Of a stretch of DNA of 30,640 nt, positions 9,439 through 19,600 are shown piece after piece. Every line of letters begins with the position of its first letter. Within the stretch, counting starts at the first letter, position 1. The notes beneath the pieces were generated by a model. The model made no database searches and had not been told where the DNA came from. It saw only the letters and a list, made by a program, of their open reading frames with translations. The stretch comes from Plakobranchus ocellatus (taxonomy: Eukaryota > Mollusca > Gastropoda > Plakobranchidae). Both the position numbers and the translations under genes were made by a program. The stretch spans positions 996,283-1,026,922 of the forward strand of contig BLXT01002187.1 in assembly GCA_019648995.1 (NCBI GenBank), written 5' to 3'.

Positions 9439-10034
9439 CATTTTCTGCCAACAAAATTATCTACAATATTAGATCTCTCTGACTGTGGTTAGTGCTTTTC
9501 AATCGCTCTCCTGACTTTTCGCACGGACATTAAATCCTGAGTGCATCATAGGGAATCAAACCCTATTTAAACAGAATAATTACCCTTTCGAATGAACGAA
9601 AGTCTTCTCCGCGGGTTCCACAATTCAGACTGACAGTGGGTGATCAAGTTGTTTCATAGTGATTTATACCAAATCAAGACCAAATCAAATCATACTCATT
9701 CATAGTAATTAATCATATTTACTTCATATAGATCTACGTGCTCGTGCGTTTATGCTGTCCTCATCAGCCGTTTGCAGTTTGTCGTATACACACAAAACAA
9801 ATTTTTAATTTTTTAATTAAGATTTTCTTTTTCTAAATTTCGATTGATTGAAACATGACAGAGGATTTATTTGATAGACAATTGTTTCAGTAACATTATA
9901 TCAGTTATTGAATGTGTAGAGTTTCTTTTGAAATAAAAATAATGATCAACATAGTGCCAAAGTCTGATGGGGGCAGTATCGAGCAGATACAAAATAATTG
10001 TTATTTACTTTTTTGTTCTCTCGCCCCCCTCCAG
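9439..10034. other. Upstream sequence ending in a strong splice-acceptor-like tract
   Basis: Mostly AT-rich with no supported gene. Its last part (about 10008-10034) is a long pyrimidine tract ending ctcgcccccctccag, directly before the open reading frame that starts at 10035. It therefore looks like the 3' end of an intron. Confidence 0.5.
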
Positions 10035-12963
10035 GTTAAAATCTGGCTCGAAAAGGTCGCACCCATCACTGCAACAGTCAGAGAGGGTTGTATCCAGTAA
10101 AGGCTGGAAAATATTCTGCAGTCCTTCAAGCAGATGGGTGAGGAGGAAACTAGCGTCTTCCTTCAAGAGGAGCATGATTTCAATGCACTCGTGCAGCCTC
10201 TATCGGCACTGGGCCTTACCCGCCTCCACCTAATTGGAACTGATCTGCAGCTTCCTGCATCGTTCTCAATATCAAATGATGTTGTCATCAGTTTGGAGCA
10301 CTTTGGTGCTCAGGAAAGAATGCCTGCAACGTTTCTGACGAAATGGATTTTATGTTCTGCATGTGACAATTTGACTGACAAGCAGTTGAAAACTAGGATT
10401 GAGTCAGTTAAGGAAAAGGCCAAAAAAACTGACAAAAACAAAAGAATTATGATGCTCTTAAATACTTTTTAAATTGCAATTTCATTGTTCATGCCAAAAT
10501 ATCGGCATCGATTTCTTCATGCCCACAGCCTGATATGTATGAACAATGTAAACTTTTAAAGAATTGCATAGCTGAGAAAGAGAAAGTGATTAGGCCTTTA
10601 GAAGCTATCTGTGCACGGTGTGAGAGTGAGAAGACAAAATTAGAGCATCGAATTAGCATAAAAGATAGTTTAGTAAATGACCTCAGGGAGTTAAGGGATG
10701 AATATGTGAATTTAATGACCACTATAAAACAGCTAAAATCAGAATTCAAAACTGTCAGTGCAAAAAAGAAAGTATTAGAAGAAGAACTTGAAAAAATTAA
10801 TAGTAGGAATTGCTATAAAACAAATAAACTTTACAAAAAAAAAACAAATTCTTGGATTAAGGGAAGAGAAAGAGTCCTTAAACAACATATTTAAACAGGA
10901 ACAGATTAAATCGTCAGAACTGGAAATTATTATTGCTAATTTGAAAAATAAAGTTAAACGAGAGCAGTCACTTAAATCCCATTTTAAATCCTCTTGTAAA
11001 ACAGAGAGACAGATCAGTACTGAATTGAAATATATGTTAAAAACTGAAACTGATAATAAAAACTTCGATATCAAACTACGTGAGAATGGTAGTAGTCACC
11101 GTTTTTCTGATGATGTTAGAAAAACTTATTAGGCACTTCAAAGTGAGGCAAATGTTACAGCCACTAATTGTTCTAAGGTCATTGCCACTGTCGCAAAACA
11201 TCTTTTTAAAATAGATCTCCAAGACCAATTGCCAAGTGAGACCACTTCACTAAATTTTCCTAGTGAGGCTAATGTGATAGCTAAATCTCAAGTTGTTGAA
11301 GAGTTATTAGGAAGTGAGCATTTTGTTTATGCCTGTGATGGCACAAGTCGTCAAAAAGCCTGTTTTTTTAGAGCAGCATATCATTCTTTCAAATGGGAAA
11401 CAACTGTCTTTGGGTTTTTCTGAAATTGTTACTGAGGATTCTGACACACTTTTAGAGAAATGTGTAAGTGTTTTTAAAGAGATTGTTGAAGTTAATTGTA
11501 TTAATGAAGAAGATCAAGATAAAGATAAGCTGTCAAAAGATGTAATTTGTAAAATGAAGTGTTCACTTTCGGACAGAGCTGCTGTAATGAAAAAAATTGA
11601 TGAAAAGATGTATCAGTTTAAGATTGATTTTTTTGGGTGATGACAGTATCTCCACCCACTTCCTTTTCTGCAATGCGCACTTTCTTTTAGCTCTCTCTTC
11701 AGCTTCAGAGGAATAAATCTGTAGCTTTAGATGATAGGCTTGGTAGGGATAAAAATCCAAAATTTTGTAAATTTTCTACGCAAATTAAAAGTGCAGTGAT
11801 ACGTTTAATTCGCACTGCTTCAGAAGTTTTTGGACCCCGTTGTGACGAGAAAAATGGTTGTCGTCAAAATTGGATCGCTTTATATTCAATTAAGAAAAAA
11901 CCCTCTCTTTTTACAACATATAGGTCAAACCGTTTTAATAATTTATTTCAAAATGGAACATCCATAATATTTCGTAAAGATGACATTTCTGAATTTCTAA
12001 ATGATATTAATCATCATAGCAATTTGAAATTGCAGTCAATTCTTGAGGACATTAAAGATAAAAGAGTTATTTCCATGGTTACTGTAGTCTGTTTCCTGCA
12101 TGCATGTGTTACAGAGCCATACTGGTCTTTAATGAATAGTTCGAAGTCTTATGCAGACTTTCCTCATTATGTGAAAAAACTACATACAAGCCTAAGAGAG
12201 ATGGCCTCTGAATGATATGATCCCATTCAACCTCTTTCTCTGAAGATTTCCCTTCTAATAGTTGGCATTTAAGTATTTTTTCAGACTTCTTGTCTTCAGA
12301 TGAGTGTCTAATGGAAGTGTTCATGCCATGTTTGAGAGAAGTGTGTGAAAGATGTGTGATTTTTTGGATGGTGGTGTGTTCAGTGGTGAGTTAGAAGAGA
12401 GTGTGTTAGAAGTATTGAAAACTTGTCCTCTTACCAATTTAACAGGTGAACGTCTCTTTGGAGACTTAGATTACTGCATTAATGTACAAAGAAATGCATC
12501 TCTCTTTTTGCGTTCCACCAGAAACATGTGGAAACACAATAAGACTGAAAATTTTTTATCTAAACAGACTGAAAGAATAAGTAAGAAACTTCTCAAGAAT
12601 GCCATAAAGTATGGACCTGTCTATAAACAAAGGAGTATTGAAACTAAGAATAAAATATTAGCTCCAAGGAAAGCCAAAGCTTCTGAGCATAAACAAAAGG
12701 AAAATGAAAACGCTGTCAAATTGCTTGAACGCAAAAGAGTTGCCCTAGATGCAGTTTTAGCTAGAGGTTTATCACCTGTCATCACAAATAAAAATGAGTT
12801 AGATGCCGTTTATTCTGGACCACAAGCATTTGTAAGACTCAGGGAGCAAGTAAGGTTTAGAAATTTGGTAGGTGGAGAAAAGATAAAAATTACTGGTACC
12901 AGAAAAGAACAGTTACTGAATGATCGTTTAAGTCACTTAATTGCTGGACCCAGTTCCATATGA
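10035..12963 (+). pseudogene. Coiled-coil plus RNase H-like transposase-type gene, broken
   Basis: One protein can be followed across all three plus frames. The N-terminal part reads FLQEEHDFNALVQPLSALG (about 10150-10210). Then comes a Lys/Glu-rich coiled coil (about 10535-11130). The C-terminal half holds VYACDGTSRQK (11320s), LSLGFSEIVTEDSDTLLE, CSLSDRAAVMKKIDEKM (11560s), THFLFCNAHFLLALSSASEE (11654-11713), VVCFLHACVTEPYW (12090s) and CPLTNLTGERLFGDLD (12424-12470), ending with a basic tail of about 150 residues. The acidic residues in CDGTS, LSDRA and ERLFGDLD are placed as in RNase H-fold transposases (hAT-like logic). I recall similar unnamed proteins from cnidarians, amphioxus and molluscs. 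Damage: stops at 10098, 10470, 11130 and 12213, with frame changes near 10500, 10840, 11365, 11635, 11711, 12242 and 12360. Several changes fall on A or T runs, so some could be sequencing errors. Alternative: a decayed host gene. The family name is unknown to me. Confidence 0.6.
12352..12963 (+). CDS. Longest intact piece: C-terminal 203 codons of the transposase-like protein
   Basis: This is the C-terminal part of the broken gene at 10035-12963 and the only long uninterrupted stretch of it. It begins in a gly/acid segment (LDGGVFSGELEESVLEVL), passes through CPLTNLTGERLFGDLD and RNASLFLRSTRNMWKHNKT, then becomes strongly basic, rich in Lys, Arg and Glu. The apparent Met start is only where the frame reopens after a shift at a T run near 12360; it is not a real start. 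The GERLFGDLD block resembles the C-terminal conserved block of hAT-like transposases in position and pattern. Confidence 0.5.
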   Translation: MCDFLDGGVFSGELEESVLEVLKTCPLTNLTGERLFGDLDYCINVQRNASLFLRSTRNMWKHNKTENFLSKQTERISKKLLKNAIKYGPVYKQRSIETKNKILAPRKAKASEHKQKENENAVKLLERKRVALDAVLARGLSPVITNKNELDAVYSGPQAFVRLREQVRFRNLVGGEKIKITGTRKEQLLNDRLSHLIAGPSSI

Positions 12964-15196
12964 ACCATTAGGCAGTCACTCATTAAGGTTTTAATCTAAT
13001 TTTCCAAATTTATATGACTGTTTCCATTGCCCTTTCTGTGAAAAAATATGATGCAAATGTTTAAATTATTAACATGATTCATGACATGTGCTTGAAAAAT
13101 TTCGGCTTTTGTTGAATGAAAACATAATTTTTGTAACTTGGTTGGCAATCTTGGGTTTTGTTCAGTTTTTTTTTCCTTTTAGATGACATTTGTATTGGAA
13201 CTTATTAAATTATTATGAACGTGTTGAAGGTATTGTTGTGTCACAATAAACATTACATATCACATGTATACTTTTTTTTTTACATTCTGTGTGTAGCTGA
13301 ACTGACACAATTTTACACAAGTTTCATATTTCTAGGATTTTTCTGATTCTGCTGGATGTTGACTTGTGGTACTTGTGATGCTTACTTGTAATTTTTTGTA
13401 TATATAAAATAATGATATTAGAGATAACTAAGTTAATCTGTAAAGGATAATGTTCTTTTTTTATCTGGACACCAATTTTTATTTTACATGCTTTTTTAAA
13501 GTACTGGTATACAGTATCACATTAATTGTGTGATGGGCTGTATGGCCTTATTTGCTGTAAAAACCATGACATGAAGTGTGAGTATAATCTAATGGAAACG
13601 CTCTTCATCTTTATCCTAAGGTACTTTTTGGAGTGTAGTATTATAAACCAATAATGTATAATGAATATATTGCTCATATCATTTAATGCCATTTTAATTT
13701 TTTTTTTCATATTTTTTTTTACTTACTACTAGCCTCATATACCTCTTGCTAAATCATCAGAATTGTCTTTGATTGTATTGAAAGGAATTCTTTGAAATAG
13801 AGCTTGAAAAAACCTTTTCAATGACGTATCACTTATTTAGATTGGTCAATTTGTTATGATTTTATGTTTTGTAAGGCGCTGGTCTTGACTCAGATTATGG
13901 TTGCAAAAATTTGGTTTTGGCGTATTATTTATAGCCATGAGAGTGAGACTTAATTATTTGTGTATAAAATAAACGTTTTCACATTAAAGAGCTTAAAAGA
14001 CCCTTTAAAATGATATATAAATCATGTTCCTAGTGTGAAAAATATATATTTTGCGAGGAAAAGAATGCATTGTATGATCTGCATGTTCGTCCTGACCTGT
14101 AATTTTTTGCCAATGTCACTGTTTCACTGTTCATCAATCTTTGAGGGCTAATTTACTAATAACTGTAAAACATATATGCCTGAAAAAAATTTAGCAACAT
14201 CTTTGTAACTTTGTTAGGTTATGTAGAAAATGTGGAAGCTGTGCTGTTTTTAATTTTTCAATTACAGTGTTACAAAAATGGCCTTACGGCCAGTTTTGCC
14301 GCAATTTACTGAAAAAAAATGAAGATTTGCTCATTTTTAGATTTATGTAGCTTTTTTATAAACCATCAAATTTTCTTGTGTTTTTTCATGTTTATAATGC
14401 CCATGTCACATTATTTGGTTGAAATAACTCAAAGTTCATTTTGGATGCTTATATAATTTTTATTGGTATCCTAAAATTGTGAAAAAATGCTTTTTCTCAA
14501 AATGGCTAAAAATTTTGAAATATTAATAAACTTTGATAAGCCATAACTTTTTTGTTTTTTTATTGTATTTTCATAATTTTTTTGTTGTTCTTCATGTTTT
14601 CTTCATCAGTTTTTAGAAATGTAATCAATTGCAAGAAATGGAGTAAAAAAAATTGTTCGTTTGTGGTACCTAACTTTAAGCTTGGATTTATTCCACATCT
14701 GCGTCCTTTCACCGATACTGACCAGTGTGACCCATTCATTTTGACCAAGGTTTAAAGTTTTCTCGACTGTGCTGTTAGGTCTGTATGATGATTCGTCTAA
14801 AAGGGCGTCACCGGTAGCAGGAAATAGATATGCAGTATATTTTAGCTTTTGATATAAAGGGCAAACAATGAACAGTGCAACATGATTTTCCAGGAAACGC
14901 GCTTTTTTTATGCATCCCTTTCTTCCAGTCATATTTTATTATGTTAACAGTTTCTGAATTACCTTCTCAACCTTTTTTTACCTTGGTCACCTATATCCTT
15001 CTCAAGCAGCACTTCAGGATCAATTAATGCTATCGCTCTACTATTTCAAAACTTTCCCCCTCTCCTTCATTTGTGTCGGCTGCAAAATCAAAAGTTTTCT
15101 TTCCTCTCTCAAAATACGCGTAAGTGTTAATCAACCTATTATTACATCTTACCAATGTTACACATTTTTACGGTGTTCATGGAAAATGCCCCACAC
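12964..15196. other. AT-rich sequence downstream of the transposase-like relic
   Basis: Long AT-rich tract. Polyadenylation-like AATAAA hexamers occur near 13243, 13967 and 14525, the first about 280 bases after the stop codon, which would suit a 3' UTR. A 108-codon minus-strand open frame at 14606-14932 has no recognisable motif. No inverted repeats matching the region upstream of 10035 were found by eye, so the ends of the element are unknown. Confidence 0.45.
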
Positions 15197-15308
15197 CAGG
15201 CTTTCAACCCCCGACAGGCCAGAGTTTTGATAGCGGGCTCACATTCACAACTGACAGGTCTCGGCAGGATCTAAGGGTGGGTTTGTTGACTATTGTACCC
15301 AAGATAGA
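15197..15308 (-). mobile_element. Decayed copy of the tRNA-derived SINE
   Basis: Colinear with the copy at 19435-19589 over about 110 bases: caggctttca, then acaggccag, atagcggggct-like atagcgggctc, gacaggtctcggcaggatct, and aagggtggg line up in order. The B box has been destroyed by substitutions. It appears older than the copies at 3802, 4817 and 19435. Confidence 0.6.
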
Positions 15309-15500
15309 GACACTAGTCGCGCACTTGTACTAGCAATATTGCGTCTCCCCGTTTTCCTCCTGTTTCTAGTTCATCTTCATATTGTTTTCCTCATTCTTTT
15401 TACATTTTAAAAAATCTCCTTCTACTCTTTTTTTTCTGCCCTTCTTCTCATCTGCCTCTTCCTGTTCGTCTCCCTATGTATGTTACATGTGTGTGCGGGG

Positions 15501-15531
15501 AAAGAGAGAGATAGCTAGATAGAAAGATAAA

Positions 15532-15583
<52 letters not shown>

Positions 15584-15592
15584 CTGAGAGGG
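15501..15592. repeat. GA microsatellite
   Basis: GA run with GATA-like interruptions in its first third, becoming nearly pure GA. Confidence 0.95.
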
Positions 15593-16747
15593 GTTTCTAG
15601 CGTTGCATGTTGTTATCTGCTGCTAGATTTCTTATTTTCAGGTTTGGTCTTCCGAGTTCTGTAAAACTGATCTTAAGTATAAAAAAAGAATAAAATGTTA
15701 GATTAACTTCATTGTTAATTCAGGAAAAGATACAAGAAATTGCCTGGAAAAATCCCTTGACGAGATCGTCGTGTCACAAAAGTAAAATAGACAGGCTTGA
15801 AATACGTTTTGCTCTTACAAAGCATAGGTTTATGAGAGAAAGGTAATTTGATGAATATGATTATGTCGAGGATTGTCCCGTTCGCTCATTGTTCATTTAC
15901 ATTGAAATCAACATTTTTATGAGTGTTTGCAGTTTACACTGCTTTTAATTTTCTCACATCTACAATATGAGATCACAGAAAAGGCATTCCTCCTTCTGTG
16001 ACTCAGCCTGGTCTCTGCTGTATAAAAATTTACCATTTGATTTCCCGAGCCGCTCTCTGGACAAATTCAAGGCCCACCTTTGCAGGGGTATGACGCTTTA
16101 CAATTACATGTTTATCAGCACGATCTAATATTACTTTACGTCGTCCCAAGTTTATGGGGATACTTTAGCGGAGGAACTATTATAATATCAATGCATGTTC
16201 TCTTTATATTCAATTGTTTCAGTCATAGAGTCGCAAGACCCGTTTAGCGATGCTTTTTTGCGTGTGGTGTGGTTATACAATCCCGTCATGTATAACTATT
16301 AGACCCGATTATCGTTAGGTTGGGCAATGGTCAGAGTCAACTGGTCACTTAGTCAGAACTGACTAAATCTCCCTTTAGGTATATTTGACATCGGTATCAT
16401 CAATCAATGATTTTTTTTTTATTTTGTTAGGATAGGTCACCAGCTGTGAAGTATGTGATAAGAAACAATTGTATTACAAGATCAGTTACTTGGAAACTTT
16501 ATAATGTCTCATAAAACCCGATCACTGCCACACATGGAATGAATACCATTATGGTATGGAAACAAACCACTATTACGCAATTTTAATACTTAGAGCTTTT
16601 TTTACGGTGTCCATTTTCGCTTGAAAGTTGAACAACTTGTTGGATTTAAAGAATCAGTGATGATGGTGAGGAAATATGAAAAAGGAGGAAAATTTACGTA
16701 GACTATAGATCTAGGTCCAGGGTGAATTTCGTCCTAGTAGTAGGGGG
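15593..16747. other. No supported gene
   Basis: Unassigned sequence. A plus-strand reading near 15990-16090 (…NLPFDFPSRSLDKFKAHL…) weakly recalls the C-terminal WNxLP…SLxxFKxxL segment of some LINE reverse transcriptases, but it is too short to call. Confidence 0.4.
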
Positions 16748-16770
16748 TCAGGGGGACAACGTCCCCCTGA
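16748..16770. repeat. Perfect 10-bp hairpin with a 3-base loop
   Basis: TCAGGGGGAC, loop AAC, GTCCCCCTGA: a perfect GC-rich inverted repeat in AT-rich surroundings, preceded by a further gtagggggg-like stretch. GC-rich hairpins of this kind are common near the ends of mobile elements, but no specific element was identified around it. Confidence 0.7.
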
Positions 16771-17689
16771 AGCTGAAGCATTTTTATCCTGACGCAGGCT
16801 AAAAAAACCCATACCCCAGCACATTTTCAACGATTTTTCACAAACATTGAATTAAATGATGCTTTACAATAAATTCCTCCTCCGATCCAAAACCGAGGAT
16901 TTCCGCGGATCCGCGGAAAACTATCATCACTGAAGAATCGATTTGAACTCGAAAGCAGAACTTCTCAGTGCTACACCAACCCCGATGGCATGCTACATGC
17001 ATGTCTTCAAGCATGTTACAAACAGGTTTGTTTAAAATGTTATTGTCATCTTCGTTCATCCAACTCGTCTATGCCCTCCCTTCTTGATCACAAGAAGTTT
17101 CATACCGATGACATGCTGCATGCGTCTTCAAACAAATTGTTCTTTTTTTCCTTTTTTTGTTTTTTTTGCGTCTGTAGCTTTTTAATTCCCAATAATTATT
17201 TTTCCAAACCTTTTGAAAATAATGCTTTTTCTAAAATTAAAAGACCATGCTTTAAAAGTAATATGAAAACTTTAAAGTCACACGGTCGCACGAACTGTAT
17301 GGTTCTTGCCTATCCTTATCCCTATCCAGTGAAGATCTGATAGGGCGATACGTTTGAAATAATGATATATATAATATACACGTAGGCCTACAATATACAG
17401 TACATTTAAGTAAGATTATTTAAATTCTGGTTTATCGACTGGGGGGTTTAGATACAGTGTACAAGACATAAAAATGACCTGGATTCTGCATTTGAATCTG
17501 CAGTGAGCCAGGAAAATGATCAGATTGAATCCTCAGAGCAATTTTTTCTGTAGATTAAACAAAGCAAGCGAAGCAGTCAGGGCTATTATTGTAGGACCTA
17601 CTAATCTCGATCAAAGAAAAATCTGGGACGCAGCCTGTTCTATCGCATGTGTTTGCAGGCCACAGAAAACTTTGCATAGACGAACTGAC
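16771..17689. other. No supported gene
   Basis: Mostly AT-rich. Open frames of 73 codons (minus, 16838-17059) and 116 codons (plus, 16990-17340) have no family motifs. The latter is mostly Phe, Ser and Cys from T-rich sequence. Confidence 0.4.
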
Positions 17690-17975
17690 ATTACAGGAAG
17701 AATGATGAGGATATCATGGACAGAAAAAAGTCCAATGAATTGGTACTGAAACTGAAAGAGGCTATCTTGAGCGATCTCTAATTTAAACCATAAGACAGAG
17801 ACAACTATAGCTTTTAAATCATATTTGCCGACATAAGGGTTTAGAATACTTAGCAGTCACTGGAAATATTGAAGGCAAACGCAGTAAAGGTAGAAAGAGA
17901 TTAACTTTTATTGAAAGTCTTGGGTCAAGGGCAAAAGGTATGGATGGCGACAGACAAGTTTATGAGGTTAACCAA
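17690..17975 (+). pseudogene. LINE ORF2 C-terminal fragment, first copy
   Basis: Reads GRMMRISWTEK, then after a frame change at an A run KKSNELVLKLKEAILSDL. This is the RRMLxIxWTxKxSNExVL block found after the reverse transcriptase in RTE/CR1-like non-LTR retrotransposons. It continues, with stops, through RQRQL and CRHKGLEYLAVTGNIEGK then RSKGRKRLTFIESLGS, the family's C-terminal GxxEGxRSxGRxR block. Broken by several stops. The in-frame stop at 17976 separates it from the next fragment. Confidence 0.7.
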
Positions 17976-17978
17976 CAG

Positions 17979-18236
17979 CAAATTTGAGTGGAGAAAATGA
18001 TCGCTTATGTCTGTTCCACCTTTCTGCGCCACGTGATGAGAAGAGGAAAACTGGAACATTTGGTAACAACAGGAAAGTTTGAAGGAAAAAGAAGCAGAGG
18101 AAGACAAAGGGAGAAGATAATGGATGGACTTACCACATGGCTTGGACCAGGAAAAGTGTCAGATATACTGGCCGCCGTCAAAGATAGGGATTTGTGGAGG
18201 GACATGATCGCCAACGCTTACAAGCAAGGCACTTAA
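17979..18236 (+). pseudogene. LINE ORF2 C-terminal fragment, second copy
   Basis: An uninterrupted 82-codon stretch from the Met at 17988, with FLRHVMRRGKLEHLVTTGKF, EGKRSRGRQREKIMDG and DRDLWRDMIANAYKQGT then a stop. This is the complete C-terminal end of a non-LTR retrotransposon ORF2, followed by a short taatgataatgat tail typical of microsatellite-like LINE 3' ends. Its upstream part is missing. It repeats the block already present at about 17845-17900 with a clearly different sequence, so it comes from a different element or subfamily. The Met is not a true start. Confidence 0.75.
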
Positions 18237-19434
18237 TGATAATGATTTATGTTCCAGACAAGGCACCTAAAGGAGAAGACCTAGTTGCGACTGAAATGGA
18301 TTTGTCACTAGCGTAAATTTTCCTTTGATAAACCACATCTCTACTGCTTCTAGTTTTCTCTATTTGCTTATTTATTGCCCAACACTCACCACCATACAAA
18401 ACTGCTGACAATAGGCCCATTTATATTATACGTTTTTCATTTCAAAACTAGGTCTACAATGTTAATTTGGCGTCATACAAAAACTTTATGAATTGTTTTT
18501 ATAATGAAAGTACAAACAATTCTGAACGTTTTGGCATGCAGAACTTGCATGTTCTGTAATTGCTAGAGTTTCGAAATCATGTTTTCACACTTCCATCCCT
18601 CTTTTCTCAAACATTGCTTTTCACAGATTTTCTACAGCATGATATTGCTTTAATTTTATATTGCGCATGACACACTTGTGCAAAATAATACTTTAGATTG
18701 ATTTTGAACTAAAAGAATGTGTGTGACAAGAGAGGATAGAAAACAACTACGGAAAAAAAAAACGAGTAAAGGAGGGGGGGGGTTGAAGGATAAAGAAAAA
18801 CAAAGAAAATAGAAAAGAAGGCACAGAGAAGTAAACAGGAGGAAAGAAAGAGAGAGAATGGTTCACCACTTCCAATCATGATAAACTTTCATGGTTTACT
18901 TCAGTACTCTGCTCTGTCAAACAAACATTGCTAAATTTCACATCTTTAAGCTCTTACTGACTCTTAGTCCAACATTCAGAACCAAACGAATGAACAGAAT
19001 TTGCTGTGTGCGTTGTTCTTGCAATGTTATGCATTACATGTATTTATACTCAACAACAATAAGTAAATAATAACGATAAATCATTTGTACGAAAAATAGT
19101 TTATTTCATTTAAAAAAAACAAACAAAAAACATTCACTGTGAGAATGACTGTTTATATATTTAAGAACTGTATAGCTGTTTATGTGTGTGTTCGCATTTT
19201 TTCTTTTGTGTCATTACGTACACTACAATGCTGTGGTCTCTGCTTGAATGCACACAAGGACAGGATGTGTCATTTTTTTAAATCTATAAATTGAATATTA
19301 TTTTATACATAGCCCACAAACTCTCTAATTAACTGTTTTACAGATTATTCACTGTGATAGGATACTCACCTTTTGCTCTACAGACTAGACTTTTTGGTAA
19401 CACACACAAACCAGGTATACACACACATACCAGG
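18237..19434. other. No supported gene; A-rich and purine-rich tracts
   Basis: AT-rich spacer. It holds a G8 run near 18775 and purine-rich sequence to about 18860. No coding or transposon motif was recognised. Confidence 0.45.
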
Positions 19435-19589
19435 GTGAGTTTTTGTATATAGCCAGTCCACAACAAGGTGATCTCAGGCTTTCAGGCCCTCCGTCAGGCC
19501 AGGGCGCCGGTAGCGGGGCTCGAACCCGCGATAGAAGGGTCCCTGCAGATCTCAGGGCGGACTCGCAAGCCACTGTGCTACCGACGCCC
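19435..19589 (-). mobile_element. Best-preserved tRNA-derived SINE, full length with target-site duplication
   Basis: On the minus strand: head ggggcgtcggtagcacagtg (A-box region), B box gggttcgagcccc, body cctggcctgacggagggcct then gaaagcctgagatcacc and ttgttgtggactggctatat, and an A-containing tail. Flanked by ACATACCAGG at 19425-19434 and 19591-19600, a perfect 10-bp duplication (11 with the preceding C). It is the reference copy for the others at 3802, 4817, 6982 and 15197. The head is tRNA-like only. The plus-strand open frame across it is spurious. Confidence 0.9.
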
Positions 19590-19600
19590 CACATACCAGG

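Noticed and set aside
9263..9454. Minus-strand open frame rich in RE repeats
   Set aside because: Translation of the CT/CA microsatellite.
14606..14932. 108-codon minus-strand open frame
   Set aside because: Reasonable length, but no recognisable motif, no neighbouring exon evidence, and a T-rich 3' part. Kept only as a note.
15990..16090. Short plus-strand reading resembling a LINE C-terminal WNxLP…FKxxL segment
   Set aside because: Only one weak motif, with nothing consistent on either side.
16990..17340. 116-codon plus-strand open frame
   Set aside because: Composition (Phe, Ser and Cys from T-rich DNA) and lack of motif suggest chance.
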